Of a stretch of DNA of 64,000 bases, positions 22,298 through 33,259 are shown in pieces; the first letter of the stretch is position 1; each line of letters begins with the position of its first letter. This DNA comes from Flectonema sp. DT1601 (taxonomy: Eukaryota; Euglenozoa; Diplonemea; Diplonemida; Diplonemidae), in the NCBI GenBank assembly GCA_964019425.1, contig OZ025793.1, positions 496,001 to 560,000 of the forward strand, given 5' to 3'. A model generated the notes under the pieces. The model was not told the origin of the DNA. It did no database searches and saw nothing but the letters and a program-made list of their open reading frames with translations. Both the position numbers and the translations under genes were made by a program.

Positions 22298-22440
22298 TTT
22301 TTTTTTTTTTTTTTTTTCTTTTGAAAAAAAAAAAAAAAAAGGGTGAAGTATAATTTCTTTTTAGGTAGCGTGACATGTCATAGCAATTCATTCATCCCCT
22401 CCCACTCCCAAATCATTTCTCTTTTTTTTTCTTTAATTGA

Positions 22441-22491
22441 GCTATAAAACTACAATCTTCGCGATTGGGTCCTTACTGATGCAGGCTACCC
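22441..22491 (+). repeat. Conserved 50-nt intergenic element, copy 1
   Basis: The segment containing CTTCGCGATTGGGTCCTTAC and CTGATGCAGGCTACC recurs almost unchanged at 27164-27216. Both copies are intergenic, on the same strand, and lie in otherwise diverged low-complexity DNA. The type is unknown; a small RNA gene or a dispersed-repeat remnant are the main options. Confidence 0.6.
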
Positions 22492-23944
22492 AGACCCCTC
22501 GTAGTCATCAGTTATGGCCCAAAAAAATACATCAAAAAAAAAAAAAAAAACCAACAAAGTGACGCCTCAGAATCAATCTTTTGTGCTATTGCTTGATATT
22601 TAGGTTCGTGGTATCTTCGGTGGGTGTCCCGTGTATATTCGTTACTTTGGCACACACTACGAAAGGGCAATTGAAGTGTAGCCTGTTGTCAGCCATTCTA
22701 GTGTGCATTTTTGAGCCACTTTCCCAAAAAAAAAAACAAAATAAAAGAAAACAATAAAATTATCGCTGGTATTCAAACGAAGTAAAATAAATAAAAAAAA
22801 CTCCAACACAAACTGCAACAGCCAACCCAAACGCAGCCAAGGCTGCGTAGCACTTCCAAAAGTTATTAAAAAACCTTCTCACGCTCATTCTCATTTCCCC
22901 GTCCCCGTGGCTTGTTCTTGAAAAAACCTGTTATGATTTATGTCTGCCTTAACAGCGTAAAAATAATTATGTAATAAGCCTTTAATAAGCAATTGATTCA
23001 CGTGGCAAAGGTGAAACATTTCCTGCCGAGTGAATCAGAGTTAAATATAAGAAGGAAGGAAAGAAAATACATAAATTCGTCTGACGTTTTTCAGGTTTTA
23101 CCTGTGATAACTCTCAGACGAATTGTTGTTTTTTTAATTTTTTTAAAATTTTTTATTATTTAATCTTTTTTTTTTTTTTTAAAAAATAATCTTAAAGTAA
23201 GCGATTCCTACTATTCGGAAATTAATTTTACCAAAAAAAAAAAGATAGTTTTTGTAACGAGCGTTTTGACTAACGAGAAAAAAAACAAACAAACAAACGA
23301 AAGTAAAACGATGAATTCAGGCATGAGCTTGATTCTTGTTTCCATTTTTTTTATTTCGTTTACAATTCCACGTGAATAGATCACCTGATTTGGATTGCTT
23401 TATCTGAATAACACTCTCGGTGTGCATAAGCAAATCTTTTTAAGGTTATATTTATTTTCATCTTTTTCTTAGTGGTTTTTTTTTTTCTTTTTCTGAAGCT
23501 TTTTTTTTGTCTGCAGCAAAGACATCTCTGCAACTATCTTCACTTTACTTTTTTTGTGCACAACAGCTAATTGTACGAGTTAAGCAGAGAATTCTCATCA
23601 CAAGTCTGATTTTTTTTAACGAAAAAATGTTAAGAATCTCACTTCAGTGATACACCGTACAATACAGCTGCGTAACAATAGTATTGACACTTTTTGTCAT
23701 TGAGTGTCCCGGATGTGTAGTTATACAGCTGAATACATTCCTGGCTTTTTAAAAAAAAAAAAAAAAAAAAAACCCACAATCTCAATCAAGACTGTTAGCT
23801 ACCAAAAAAAAAAAAAAAAAAAATGGATTCCGAGAAAATCTCATAATGTTAGTTGTTGTTTTCTAGTTATTCAGTTATTTTGTTTGTTTTGTTTATTTCT
23901 TTCAATTTAGTACTTCCAAAACTCTCAGAGTCACCCACACTCAC

Positions 23945-25671
23945 ATGGTAAAGCAAGTAGCCAGTTGGCTACTGAAAAGCATCCTCGGGCATGGATCTTT
24001 TGGAGAAGTATTTTACGCAGTAAATAAAGAAACAGACAAGAAGGCAGCCATTAAAGTATGCACAAAGCAAAGCTTGGCTAAGGGACAGGGGAGAACTCTA
24101 CTTCAAAGGGAGATCGCTACAATGAAATCTTTAGATCACAAGAACGTATTAAAATTATATGAAGTATTGGAAACAACAAAGCGATTCTACTTAGTAATGG
24201 AATTGGTTACGGGAGGTGAAATGTTTAATTTGATTCAGGACAATAAGCGTTTTGACGAAGTCACTGCAAGAAAATATTTCGTCCAACTGATAGACGGTCT
24301 GCACTACTGCCACGAGCAAGGAATTGTTCACAGAGACTTGAAACCACAAAACCTGTTATTGACTGATACCGACACTCTTAAAATTGCGGATTTCGGATTT
24401 TCACGTTTTCAAGAATGTGACCAAGACGGTAATGTCACAAAATCACTCCGACTACAAACACAATGTGGAACTCCAAACTATGCCGCACCAGAGATCTTTC
24501 TTGGTCAAGGTTACGACGGCTTCAAAACCGATACTTGGTCATGTGGTGTAATTCTTTATGTGATGCTCTGTGGACATGTTCCATTCAAAGCAGCTGGTGG
24601 TGGAGGTGGTCTCCAGGGAGTAATAATGTCAATCGTACAGGGGAGGTATTCTATACCAACTAGTTTATCTCCAGATGCTCAGACGTTAATTAAAAGTATA
24701 CTGGTGACTGATCCGAATAGTCGAATAACTGTAGCTGGTGTTCTAAGTCAGCCTTGGTTAGGTTTACGTAGACAAGACTTCTCAATCCCTCGTATTGTCG
24801 TAAGTGATGATCAGGTCAGGAATTCGATTGTTGTAGCAGGAGAAGAAGAAGAAGTAACTGTGCTGACAGATGCTTCTGAAATTCGTCCAAAACAGAAACC
24901 AGCACCCGTTTCTTCTATCGCATCTCCTCCGTCTTTCTCAAGCCCCAGCACTACCACTTCTCTTCAAAGTGGCGGTTACAGCTCTCCTCCTAATTTCGAG
25001 TCTGCATTATCAAGCACGCTTGGTCGGTATGTTAATTTTGATTAAAACCTTTTCTCTTATTTGTGTTGTGTAGAGGATTGGATGAAATTTCAGAAAATAA
25101 AAACAGCACCTCACCGATTAGCGCGACTCCTAAAAGTCCGATAAGTGAATCAACGCGGGAAAGGCAGAAGCGCGCTCGGGGGGCGACGTTCACAACACTG
25201 AATCCAGGAACTCCCCTGAACGTTGCATCTCTTGGAAGTTTAGCAAGTCCAACACAGAATAACTACGGTACTGAGAAGGCAATCCAATTAGATCCAGAAG
25301 TTGAAAAGCTGTTGGTAGGATCACTCAGTCACAAGGCGTCTTTCGACCAGCTTGGTAGGCCAAATCACTCTCCAAGATCAACTCTGCCAGAATCACCAAC
25401 AAACATGAGAACCCAACGGGCTGCATTCGCAGATGTTGTTGGCGATGCAGCGAAACTACCACTCACTCGAACCTCTCATATATTCAAACGAAAGCATTGG
25501 CACACCCCTCATTGGTGTTTTTACTGCGGAAAATTCATCTATGGCGTCGGTAAACAAGGATTCTCTTGTATAAACTGTGACTGTCCGGTCCACATTAAAT
25601 GTGTTGATCTGGCGTCTCAGAATAGTTGTTGTGAGCAGTTTAAAGCGCGGATGCAGAAGGGAAATCCCTGA
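23945..25671 (+). CDS. Ser/Thr protein kinase (CAMK/SNF1-like) with C-terminal C1 domain
   Basis: Two exons, 23945-25026 and 25074-25671, giving 559 residues. The kinase domain (residues about 8-280) has a glycine loop LGHGSFGEVF, AAIKVCTK with the Lys, IVHRDLKPQNLL near 128, ADFGFSRF near 150, CGTPNYAAPEIF near 180 and DTWSCGVILYVMLCGHVPF, typical of the CAMK/SNF1/CIPK group. A Ser/Pro-rich linker follows (SPPSFSSPSTTTS). Residues about 495-548 form a C1 zinc domain: HTPHWCFYCGKFIYGVGKQG, then FSCINCDCPVHIKCVD and NSCCEQF. C1 domains bind diacylglycerol, phorbol ester or membranes. A kinase first and C1 last is the reverse of PKC and PKD order. Acceptors at 23910 or 23928 precede the ATG. 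Membrane-recruited signalling is inferred. Confidence 0.88.
25027..25073 (+). other. Intron of the C1-kinase gene (47 nt)
   Basis: Donor GTATGT, acceptor TTTGTGTTGTGTAG, phase 2. The shortest intron in the window and the only cis-intron with a T/G-rich 3' end. Joins LSSTLG to RGLDEISENK in frame. Confidence 0.8.
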
Positions 25672-27794
25672 TGGCTACTTTGGTCTTAATTCAGCTTCTC
25701 ATGTTCTATCGATTGTTAAGTTGTTAGCCGTATTATGATGTAATAAGTTTTGTTTATTCTTCTTTTCATAATTATCAACGTGTGGATGTTACTACTTTTT
25801 CACAGATGGAATTCCAGCTGACTGGGGAAAAAGGAAAAAAAAAAAAAAAATAATAATAATAATAAAAAAAAAAAATGAAATATAGGAAAAAAACGTAGAA
25901 TGAAAATAAAACCTGATGACATGGTCTGTAATTCTTTCCCGTATTCTGTTAAACGTTCTCACTTTCTTTTTGTTGTCAGCGTCCTTTCCTTTCCTTTTTA
26001 GGTTAGCATATATTTGGTTATTTAAGTCGTAGAAGCCGAGAAAGTTTCTTTTTTTTTTTCTTGTGATACTATTAAGGGCCATGATATGGTTATGCTGTTC
26101 TTTCTTTCTGCGTTGTCCACGAGTAAGGAAGTGAGAAAGCAGCACGAATTACGACGAAGAACTGGGCAGCAAAATCATTGTTCTTTCTGTATTTTTTTTT
26201 TATTTTTTTTTGTTTGTTTGTTTTTTTATATAAGTAAACACGGTTTGGTCACGATCAAGGGATCTTTTTTTTTTTTTTTTTGTCTTTTTAAGGATCCTGC
26301 AAAAAAAAAAAATGGAAAAAAAAAATGTGCGTGATAAGACTCTTATTCGAGTCAAGGCTGGAAAATCCAAAAAAAAAAAAACCCTAAAAAAAAGTCGGTT
26401 GATGTCTTTTTTATGGGCAAAACAGATGCATGCACATTTTTTTTTGTTTTTTTTTCGTTCTCTTTTTTGTTTTGTTTTTGTTTTCAAGGGTGAGGATGAC
26501 AGCCAACATCACGATCTTCACTTCTCAAGGATTAGTGGCCAAATCGTAAATCGGGGAACTAGTTAGGTGCATTGATAAAGTACTGTCTAGCCTCCTCACT
26601 ACCATTCTTTTCCGACCTCCTACAAAAATAAAATAAGTAAATTACGACTTCTTAATAGTTCGAAACAAGTCTAGGGGATTGATGTAAATAACGCAGACGG
26701 GTATAAGGGAAGAAAAGACTTGTCATATTCTCTCTCTTAAATGGGATGGAGAAGTGTCTGACTAGGTGCTTAGTTGAATTCTTCTAATTCCATCAAAACC
26801 TCCAAGTGCGACGTGCTCAACGTGTCTACGTCTCAACGTCTCGCGCCTTTATATTTGCAGTGTTGTTGTTGTTGTTGTTGTTGTTGTTTTTTTTTTTTTT
26901 TTTTTTTTGGAATATTCCTTTGGGTCCAACAAGTTCCTTGTTAGGACGAAAAAAAAAAAAAAAAAAATTGGCCAACTTTCGTTTTTTTTAACTTGACACT
27001 TTTGTTTTGTCTGTGCGCAATGGTAGGTAAAATCTTAATAATAAAAGCAGTTACGTATTTAAAAAAAATAAATAAATAAATGAATAAATGAATAAATAAA
27101 GTCAGCACCACGTTTTTAGCTCAACTACTTAATTACTTGTCCACTTAAGGCAAGCATAGGTTATAGCTATATAACTGCAATCTTCGCGATTGGGTCCTTA
27201 CTGATGCGGGCTACCGATGGAAATGATGTTGAAACTGATGAAAGGCCAAAAAGGGACAACTTTTATAAGATTATGGTCTAAAACTAGGTATTCCAATGGT
27301 GTTCTTCAGAACAGCAGAACAACTTAATGTTTTCACTATCTTATTTTTTTTTTCAAAATGCAATTTTTTTTTTAAAATAATCTCATATACTAGCTATTGC
27401 ACGAAAAATCAAAGATGGTCTCTCGACTACTACCAAACTATAAGCAAAAAAAACGAAAGTTGGCGTGTTAAAGAACCGAGTCTCCCCTGATAGGGGGAAA
27501 GAAGGGAAAAAATAAATAAACAAAACGGCAATAATTCTGCCTAAATACTTATTTCAGTTTAGTTTAAAAATGCAATAACGTTTTGATAGTGGTGTAGAGG
27601 GTTTATTTTTTTCAGTTTGGCTGGTTTAGTTGTCCGCTCCGCAACTGAAGCTTTGCTCTTTGCTTTGCTTCCTGCCAGTCGGCTTTGACTTCTTTCCTGC
27701 TGATTCGGTTCTTTCTCTGGCTACTACTTTATAATTTGATCCTTTTTTCCCCATCTTTAAAATATCTAGCCCCGTCTCACGTTAGCTGTATGGG

Positions 27795-27827
<33 letters not shown>

Positions 27828-28237
27828 AGGACAAGAAAATACAGCCACAACTGTGCAAAAGGGAAAAAAAAAAAAAAAAAAAAAAGCATATTTTTGAAAA
27901 GTCTATTATTTTATTCCAACGACAAGAAGAAAAAAAGAGAGTAAGACACGGGAAAACGAAAAAAAAAAAAAAAAAAACGAGGAAAGCAGGGCCTGCGATA
28001 GGGCCTGCGATGACAGAACGGGGTCACCCTCAGGATATTAATCTATTCAAGGTTTCGATGAAGTAAAATAGTTTACTTTGTCGCTCAACTATGGAAATAA
28101 AGTACATTGTTGGCAGAAACTACTATGAGATAATGTTTTGTTATATTTTAACTGTCGGTTGTTTAGGTTTGTTTATTCTTTTAATATAAAATATCTTCTT
28201 GCAGTTATTATATTTCAAAAACCCACAACCCACAACA
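25672..28237. other. Intergenic region, low complexity
   Basis: 2.6 kb with no supportable gene. Contains many A and T runs (for example A33 near 27793-27824), a TTG triplet run near 26863-26886, an AATA/AATG run near 27069-27100 and the second copy of the conserved 50-nt element. The acceptor TATCTTCTTGCAG (AG at 28203-28204) precedes the first surface-protein gene. Confidence 0.5.
27164..27216 (+). repeat. Conserved 50-nt intergenic element, copy 2
   Basis: Matches 22441-22491 at all but a few positions (shared core CTTCGCGATTGGGTCCTTAC followed by TGATGC, then a G/A change, then GGCTACC). Same strand as copy 1. Confidence 0.6.
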
Positions 28238-29068
28238 ATGTTGAGAACCGCATCCATCTTCGCTGTTTTGGCCACCGCAGTGTGCCAGCCAACCCGAACC
28301 GAGACGTTAACACTAACAGGAACTGTCACCAAGACGTTGCCAACAGCAACTGCAACTTTCAGTAAGACGTTGCCAACACCAACCAACACCAAGACGTTGC
28401 CAACACCAACAAGAACTATGACTCTGCCAACCAGAACTGTCAGTATGACTTTGCCTCCAACTAACGCGCCAACTACTGCATCAACTCCAATACCAACTAC
28501 TGTCGGAGCAGTTCAGCAGGACGCAGCTGTTCAGTTCGTTGTGAACATGGAATTGACTGATCTGGTGGCACAGATTAGTGCAATCACAACTGCGGCAACC
28601 GGTGCCTTGGGTTCCACAACTGCCGTCGCCTGTGTAAACATCTGTGAGTTGGCTGCCACAGGTAACGCTCTTAGTGGTAACTGCTTCACCTGTGCCGGAG
28701 TAGCTCAGTCGAGAGGTGTTGCTGTTTTGGCTCCAGCTAGATACCGCACAGCATTGACTGGACGTACTGCCCTCACCCAGGCCCTCGCCCAAACCCGTCT
28801 TGCTGCTTCCATCAGAGCCATCATCGTGGCTGCTGGAGGTACCTTCGAGTCTGTCACTGTCACTCTCACAGCCATCGCTACCGACAGTGACGACGGTCTA
28901 AGTGGTGGAGCCATTGCCGGTATTGTTATTGGATGCGTTGCATTCGTTGTTATCGTCGTTGTGTTGGTTTACTGCTGTTGCTGCAAACAGGAAGAGCATG
29001 CCGAAAACGACTCCTCATCCGACTCCAGTGCTGAGAAGGAGAAGGAGACCAGCCCTGACCAGGTCTAA
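28238..29068 (+). CDS. Mucin-like type I membrane protein, family A copy 1
   Basis: 276 residues from the ATG at 28238, 34 nt after the acceptor AG at 28203-28204. Residues 1-17 (MLRTASIFAVLATAVCQ) are a signal peptide. Residues 18-90 are a Thr-rich stalk of TLPTPT-type repeats, likely O-glycosylated. Residues about 95-220 form a conserved ectodomain I do not recognise, with Cys132, Cys136, Cys149 and Cys152 (C-x3-C-x12-C-x2-C) and a conserved LAPARYRTALTGRTAL. Residues 221-245 are a transmembrane helix with small-residue packing motifs (SGGAIAGIVIG). Four Cys follow (CCCCK), candidates for palmitoylation, then an acidic tail ending ETSPDQV. The coding sequence appears identical to that of copy 4 although the flanks differ. 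A cell-surface role is inferred; function unknown. Confidence 0.85.
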   Translation: MLRTASIFAVLATAVCQPTRTETLTLTGTVTKTLPTATATFSKTLPTPTNTKTLPTPTRTMTLPTRTVSMTLPPTNAPTTASTPIPTTVGAVQQDAAVQFVVNMELTDLVAQISAITTAATGALGSTTAVACVNICELAATGNALSGNCFTCAGVAQSRGVAVLAPARYRTALTGRTALTQALAQTRLAASIRAIIVAAGGTFESVTVTLTAIATDSDDGLSGGAIAGIVIGCVAFVVIVVVLVYCCCCKQEEHAENDSSSDSSAEKEKETSPDQV

Positions 29069-30062
29069 ATGCTTGCTTTAATTACATTACATTACAGAAA
29101 CGATTAACTTGTTCTGTGCTTTCTAACGAATACATTAACGAACACCATAAAACTTTTAAGGAGAAATCTTCTCCAATGTTTTATGTCTCTCTCTTAAATT
29201 GAATTATATTTTTTTTGAAAGCTGACAGACTCCGCTATTTTCTGATGGCAACACTGTTGCATAAGATGACATTGCGGAGAATTAAACCTAGCTTTCATGT
29301 ATTTCTTTTTTTTATTCTTTTTGCCGACGTTCGGTACTTTCTTTTATCATTTGCGAACAAAAATATTTTTTTTTAAATTCTGTGAAATTTCTATTGCTAG
29401 ATGATAGTACAGACACTTAAATATCACTCGGACTGCTTAAGACACTTTTACGTTTTGTCTGCCATTCGACTGCAGCCTGACACAAAAAAATAAATTAAAT
29501 AACTCGGGTTGAGATTCAGATTCAAGGTCCGAAACTACTTTGCTGGCTTCCATTGTCTGCAGTAATCGAGGGTACCGTTTGTTATTGTTTTTTCTATCAC
29601 ATTGTTAAAATGCAATTCTCGAGCTTCACTAATACTGAGTTGCGTATTGGGTGGTTGAACGGACACTTCGGGTGTTGTGTTCGCAACTTAGCGATGCTCT
29701 CATTATCAGCAGTTGAGGGAATTGGGTTGTAACTTATTTCGTTGTTTCCTTAATTCAAAAAAAAAAAGGGCAGGGGTTTTATTTTTTGTGTGTGTTTTTC
29801 CCTTTTTTTTTTTTTAAATTACTTTTCTTCTCAATTTTCTTTATCAAATAAATTCCTCCCTGCTGGTTTTACCTTTTTTTATCTGATGACGTATTTTATT
29901 CTGTTTTTACGTTTCTTCGTTATTTAGACAGAAAAAAAATATTCATGAAGCACTTCGATGTGGGCTATGTTTTCTTATAGTTACTCACTTGTTGGCTGAC
30001 AATTAAGTTCGTAATTTAATTTATCTCTCACAGATTTATTTCTAATTCCACAACCCACAACA
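29069..30062. other. Intergenic region between A1 and A2
   Basis: No gene. Holds the spaced pair CACTCGGACTG (about 29425) and AGTAATCGAGGG (about 29563) that recurs after A2 and A4. The acceptor TTTATCTCTCACAG (AG at 30032-30033) precedes A2. Confidence 0.5.
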
Positions 30063-31121
30063 ATGTTGAGAACCGCATCCATCTTCGCTGTTTTGGCTAC
30101 CGCAGTGTGCCAGCCAACCCGAACCGAGACGTTAACACTAACGGGAACTACCAGTTTGACTTTGAGAACAAGAACTCTCTCCGAGACATTAAGAACGAGA
30201 ACTCTCTCCGCGACGTTGCCAACACCAACAAGCACCGCAACTATCACGGGAACTGACACCATGACGTTGCCAACACCAACAAGCACCGCAACTATCACGG
30301 GAACTGACACCATGACGTTGCCAACACCAACAAACACTGCTACTCTTACGGTAACTGACACCAAGACGTTGCGAACACCAACAAACACTGCTACTCTTAC
30401 GGTAACGGACACTAAGACGTTGCGAACACCAACAAACACTGCTACCAAGACGTTGCCAACACCAACCGTCACTAAAACGGGAACTGCCAGTCTTACCATT
30501 CGCCCAGTTACTGCTGCACCAACTATTGCATCAACTCCAACACCAACCACCGTCGGAGGAGTTCAGCAGGACGCAGCTGTTCAGTTCATTGTGAACATGG
30601 AGTTGGCTGATCTGGTGGCACAGATTGGTGCAATCACAACTGCGGCAACCGGTGCCTTGGGTTCCACAACTGCCGTCACCTGTGTAAACATCTGTGAGCT
30701 GGCTGCCACAGGTAACGCTCTCACTGGTACTTGCTTTAACTGTGACGGAACAGCGCAGTCGAGAGGTGTTGCTGTTTTGGCTCCAGCTAGATACCGCACA
30801 GCATTGACTGGACGTACTGCCCTCACCCAGGCCGTCATCCAAACCCGTCTTGCTGCTTCCATCAGACCGATCATTGTGGGTGCTGGAGGTACTTTCGAAT
30901 CTGTTACTGTCACTCTCACAGCCATCGCTACCGACAGTGACGACGGTCTAAGTGGTGGAGCCATTGCCGGTATTGTTATTGGATGCGTTGCATTTGTTGT
31001 TATCGTCGTTGTGTTGGTTTACTGCTGTTGCTGCAAACAGGAAGAGCAGGCCGAAAGCGACTCCTCATCTGCCTCTGAGGAGAAGAAGGAGAATGAGACC
31101 AGCCCTGATCAGGTTGTTTAA
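30063..31121 (+). CDS. Mucin-like type I membrane protein, family A copy 2
   Basis: 352 residues. Same plan as the other family A members: signal peptide MLRTASIFAVLATAVCQ, Thr-rich stalk, four-Cys ectodomain (CVNICELAATGNALTGTCFNC is the Cys cluster, split here as CVNICELAATG and NALTGTCFNC), transmembrane helix, CCCCK and an acidic tail. The stalk is the longest of the family and contains tandem units such as TLPTPTSTATITGTDTM (two copies, about 51 nt each) and TLRTPTNTATLTVTDTK. The tail ends SPDQVV, one Val longer than its relatives. The ectodomain has several substitutions relative to copies 1, 3 and 4. Acceptor AG at 30032-30033. Confidence 0.85.
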   Translation: MLRTASIFAVLATAVCQPTRTETLTLTGTTSLTLRTRTLSETLRTRTLSATLPTPTSTATITGTDTMTLPTPTSTATITGTDTMTLPTPTNTATLTVTDTKTLRTPTNTATLTVTDTKTLRTPTNTATKTLPTPTVTKTGTASLTIRPVTAAPTIASTPTPTTVGGVQQDAAVQFIVNMELADLVAQIGAITTAATGALGSTTAVTCVNICELAATGNALTGTCFNCDGTAQSRGVAVLAPARYRTALTGRTALTQAVIQTRLAASIRPIIVGAGGTFESVTVTLTAIATDSDDGLSGGAIAGIVIGCVAFVVIVVVLVYCCCCKQEEQAESDSSSASEEKKENETSPDQVV

Positions 31122-32431
31122 ATTATCCTAGTGCTGTCTCTCCTAACTTATGAAACACAATATCACGTTGTTTTTAGTCAACACAACGGAACGGAAGTAC
31201 TACATTCAAACCTATGTAATTACTTTTATAATAATTAGCATAGAGTATGGCATCCGTACAAAATTGTATCTAATTTTCAAGCGACTAATCTCTTTTCCGA
31301 TTCTCTCACTGTGTGCCTTCTGCATGCATTGATTTACGAGAAGATTCCCTAGTGGCTTTATTGCTATTAAAATAAAATCTTCGTGATAAATTGGTTTCCT
31401 AGATTTTTGGGGAGGTGGAATGAACAAAACATGCTATCAACAAAAAAAAAAAAAAAAAAACTCTTTCTCAGAATACTTTGAAGACAAAGAAAAGTAAAAG
31501 AACTGTAATAGCACGTGGTTTCTTCCCGGCATTCAAAAAAAAAAAAAAAAGAAAAAAAAAAAAAAAAAACAAAAACAATAAAAACGCGTCTGTGTGTAAA
31601 AGAAAACAAGAATACAGTGAACCCAAGAAAGCCAGGAATATAGAGTTTTGAGGCTTGTTCCTTCAATTTTTTAATGAATTGCCTGGTTCGAGCTCTCAAA
31701 ATTGAACAGTATTAACTACAGTTCCTTTGGATTTATTGATTACTCTCTATCCACCTCAATTCAGTGAATTTCATGTTTTTGATTTTTTATAGCTTCACTC
31801 GGACTGTTTGATGAATAACGTTGAAGAATACTGTTAAATTTAGATTAAAATCGGACAGAAAAAAGTTATCTTTGACACTCATCCTGTAGTAATCGAGGGA
31901 ATGCACATCCGCTACGGCTTCCATTCCATTTGGTGGGCCCTCTTTCCTTTTTTTTTCATTCAAATTCCCGTTCTTAGTTCAAATTCCCGTTCTTCCCTTT
32001 TTTTTGTGGTAGAAAATTCCTCTCTTGTTAAGCGATTTGATTGTGGACAGCAAGGAAAAAAACAAAAAGAACGAAAATACTGTTAAGATTATTGGCGGTG
32101 TACCTGGTGCACAACCGAAGTCAACCAGGTGTATATAGGCTAAGCATAATAAAAATGCGCCACTTCTCCGTGATTTATACATAGGAGATTTCGTGGCAGC
32201 CTTTTGCTCTGCTCTTTGTTCATAGTCGTTGCCTTTTCCTCCCGAGTTACGCGCCGGCAAAATTAGTTGGTTGCGTCAAGGGAAATACACCCTCTTACAT
32301 CGGTGGTGTATCAGCTACCGATAATATGATCATTTTTATTGCATTGTTGAGGTTGTCCATTTCGATTATAAATTATTGTTTTCTTCCTTTACAGTTTCCT
32401 AATAATCACAACAAAACCACAACCCACAACA
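31122..32431. other. Intergenic region between A2 and A3
   Basis: No gene. Contains A runs at 31441-31460 and 31535-31569, a tandem duplication of about 19 nt (CAAATTCCCGTTCTT, twice near 31968-31996), and the spaced pair CACTCGGACTG (about 31797) and AGTAATCGAGGG (about 31887). Upstream region 32304-32394 is nearly identical to 34266-34356. Confidence 0.5.
32304..32394 (+). promoter_or_regulatory. Conserved 5' flank and splice acceptor of A3
   Basis: About 90 nt from GTGGTGTATCAGCTACCG to TTCTTCCTTTACAG. It is nearly identical to the flank of A4 and similar to that of A5. It also shares a GGT-ATCA core and a TTGTTGAGGTT segment with the 5' flank of family B. Contains the acceptor for the mature 5' end, AG at 32393-32394. 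May carry promoter or splicing signals. Confidence 0.5.
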
Positions 32432-33259
32432 ATGTTGAGAACCGCATCCATCTTCGCTGTTTTGGCCACCGCAGTGTGCCAGCCAACCCGAACCGAGACG
32501 TTAACACTAACAGGAACTGTCACCAAGACGTTGCCAACAGCAACTGCAACTTTCAGTAAGACGTTGCCAACACCAACCAACACCAAGACGTTGCCAACAC
32601 CAACAAGAACTATGACTCTGCCAACCAGAACTGTCAGTATGACTTTGCCTCCAACTAACGCGCCAACTACTGCATCAACTCCAATACCAACTACTGTCGG
32701 AGCAGTTCAGCAGGACGCAGCTGTTCAGTTCGTTGTGAACATGGAATTGACTGATCTGGTGGCACAGATTAGTGCAATCACAACTGCGGCAACCGGTGCC
32801 TTGGGTTCCACAACTGCCGTCGCCTGTGTAAACATCTGTGAGTTGGCTGCCACAGGTAACGCTCTTAGTGGTAACTGCTTCACCTGTGCCGGAGTAGCTC
32901 AGTCGAGAGGTGTTGCTGTTTTGGCTCCAGCTAGATACCGCACAGCATTGACTGGACGTACTGCCCTCACCCAGGCCCTCGCCCAAACCCGTCTTGCTGC
33001 TTCCATCAGAGCCATCATCGTGGCTGCTGGAGGTACCTTCGAGTCTGTCACTGTCACTCTCACAGCCATCGCTACCGACAGTGACGACGGTCTAAGTGGT
33101 GGAGCCATTGCCGGTATTGTTATTGGATGCGTTGCATTTGTTGTTATCATTGTGGTTGTGGTCTACTGTTGTTGCTGCAAACAGGAAGCGGGAGAAGCTG
33201 CTGAAGACTCTTCCGCCGAAGAAGAAGAGAACAAGGAGACCAGCCCTGATCAGGTCTAA
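32432..33259 (+). CDS. Mucin-like type I membrane protein, family A copy 3
   Basis: 275 residues. Identical in protein sequence to copies 1 and 4 through the signal peptide, Thr-rich stalk, four-Cys ectodomain and start of the transmembrane helix. It then switches to a different block, VVIIVVVVYCCCCKQEAGEA with a different acidic tail, still ending ETSPDQV. The switch near 33135 shares its sequence with copy 5 (GTTATCATTGTGGTTGTGG), so the gene is a mosaic produced by gene conversion or unequal crossing over. Acceptor AG at 32393-32394. Confidence 0.85.
   Translation: MLRTASIFAVLATAVCQPTRTETLTLTGTVTKTLPTATATFSKTLPTPTNTKTLPTPTRTMTLPTRTVSMTLPPTNAPTTASTPIPTTVGAVQQDAAVQFVVNMELTDLVAQISAITTAATGALGSTTAVACVNICELAATGNALSGNCFTCAGVAQSRGVAVLAPARYRTALTGRTALTQALAQTRLAASIRAIIVAAGGTFESVTVTLTAIATDSDDGLSGGAIAGIVIGCVAFVVIIVVVVYCCCCKQEAGEAAEDSSAEEEENKETSPDQV

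Larger units (their letters stand above)
20264..23944. other. Long intergenic region with microsatellite and conserved short element
   Basis: 3.7 kb with no supportable gene. Long T runs lie near 21068-21084, 21320-21344 and 21777-21813. It also contains a hexanucleotide array (22178-22297) and a 50-nt element shared with 27164-27216; both are listed separately. At its end, TTTCTTTCAATTTAG (AG at 23909-23910) and AACTCTCAG (23928) are acceptor candidates for the kinase gene. Confidence 0.5.

Noticed and set aside
22104-22391. Cys-Tyr and Ala-Ile repeat ORFs on both strands
   Set aside because: They are translations of the TTGCTA microsatellite and flanking homopolymers.
31684-31700. tRNA T-arm-like GGTTCGAGCTC
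   Set aside because: No acceptor stem or anticodon arm can be built around it.
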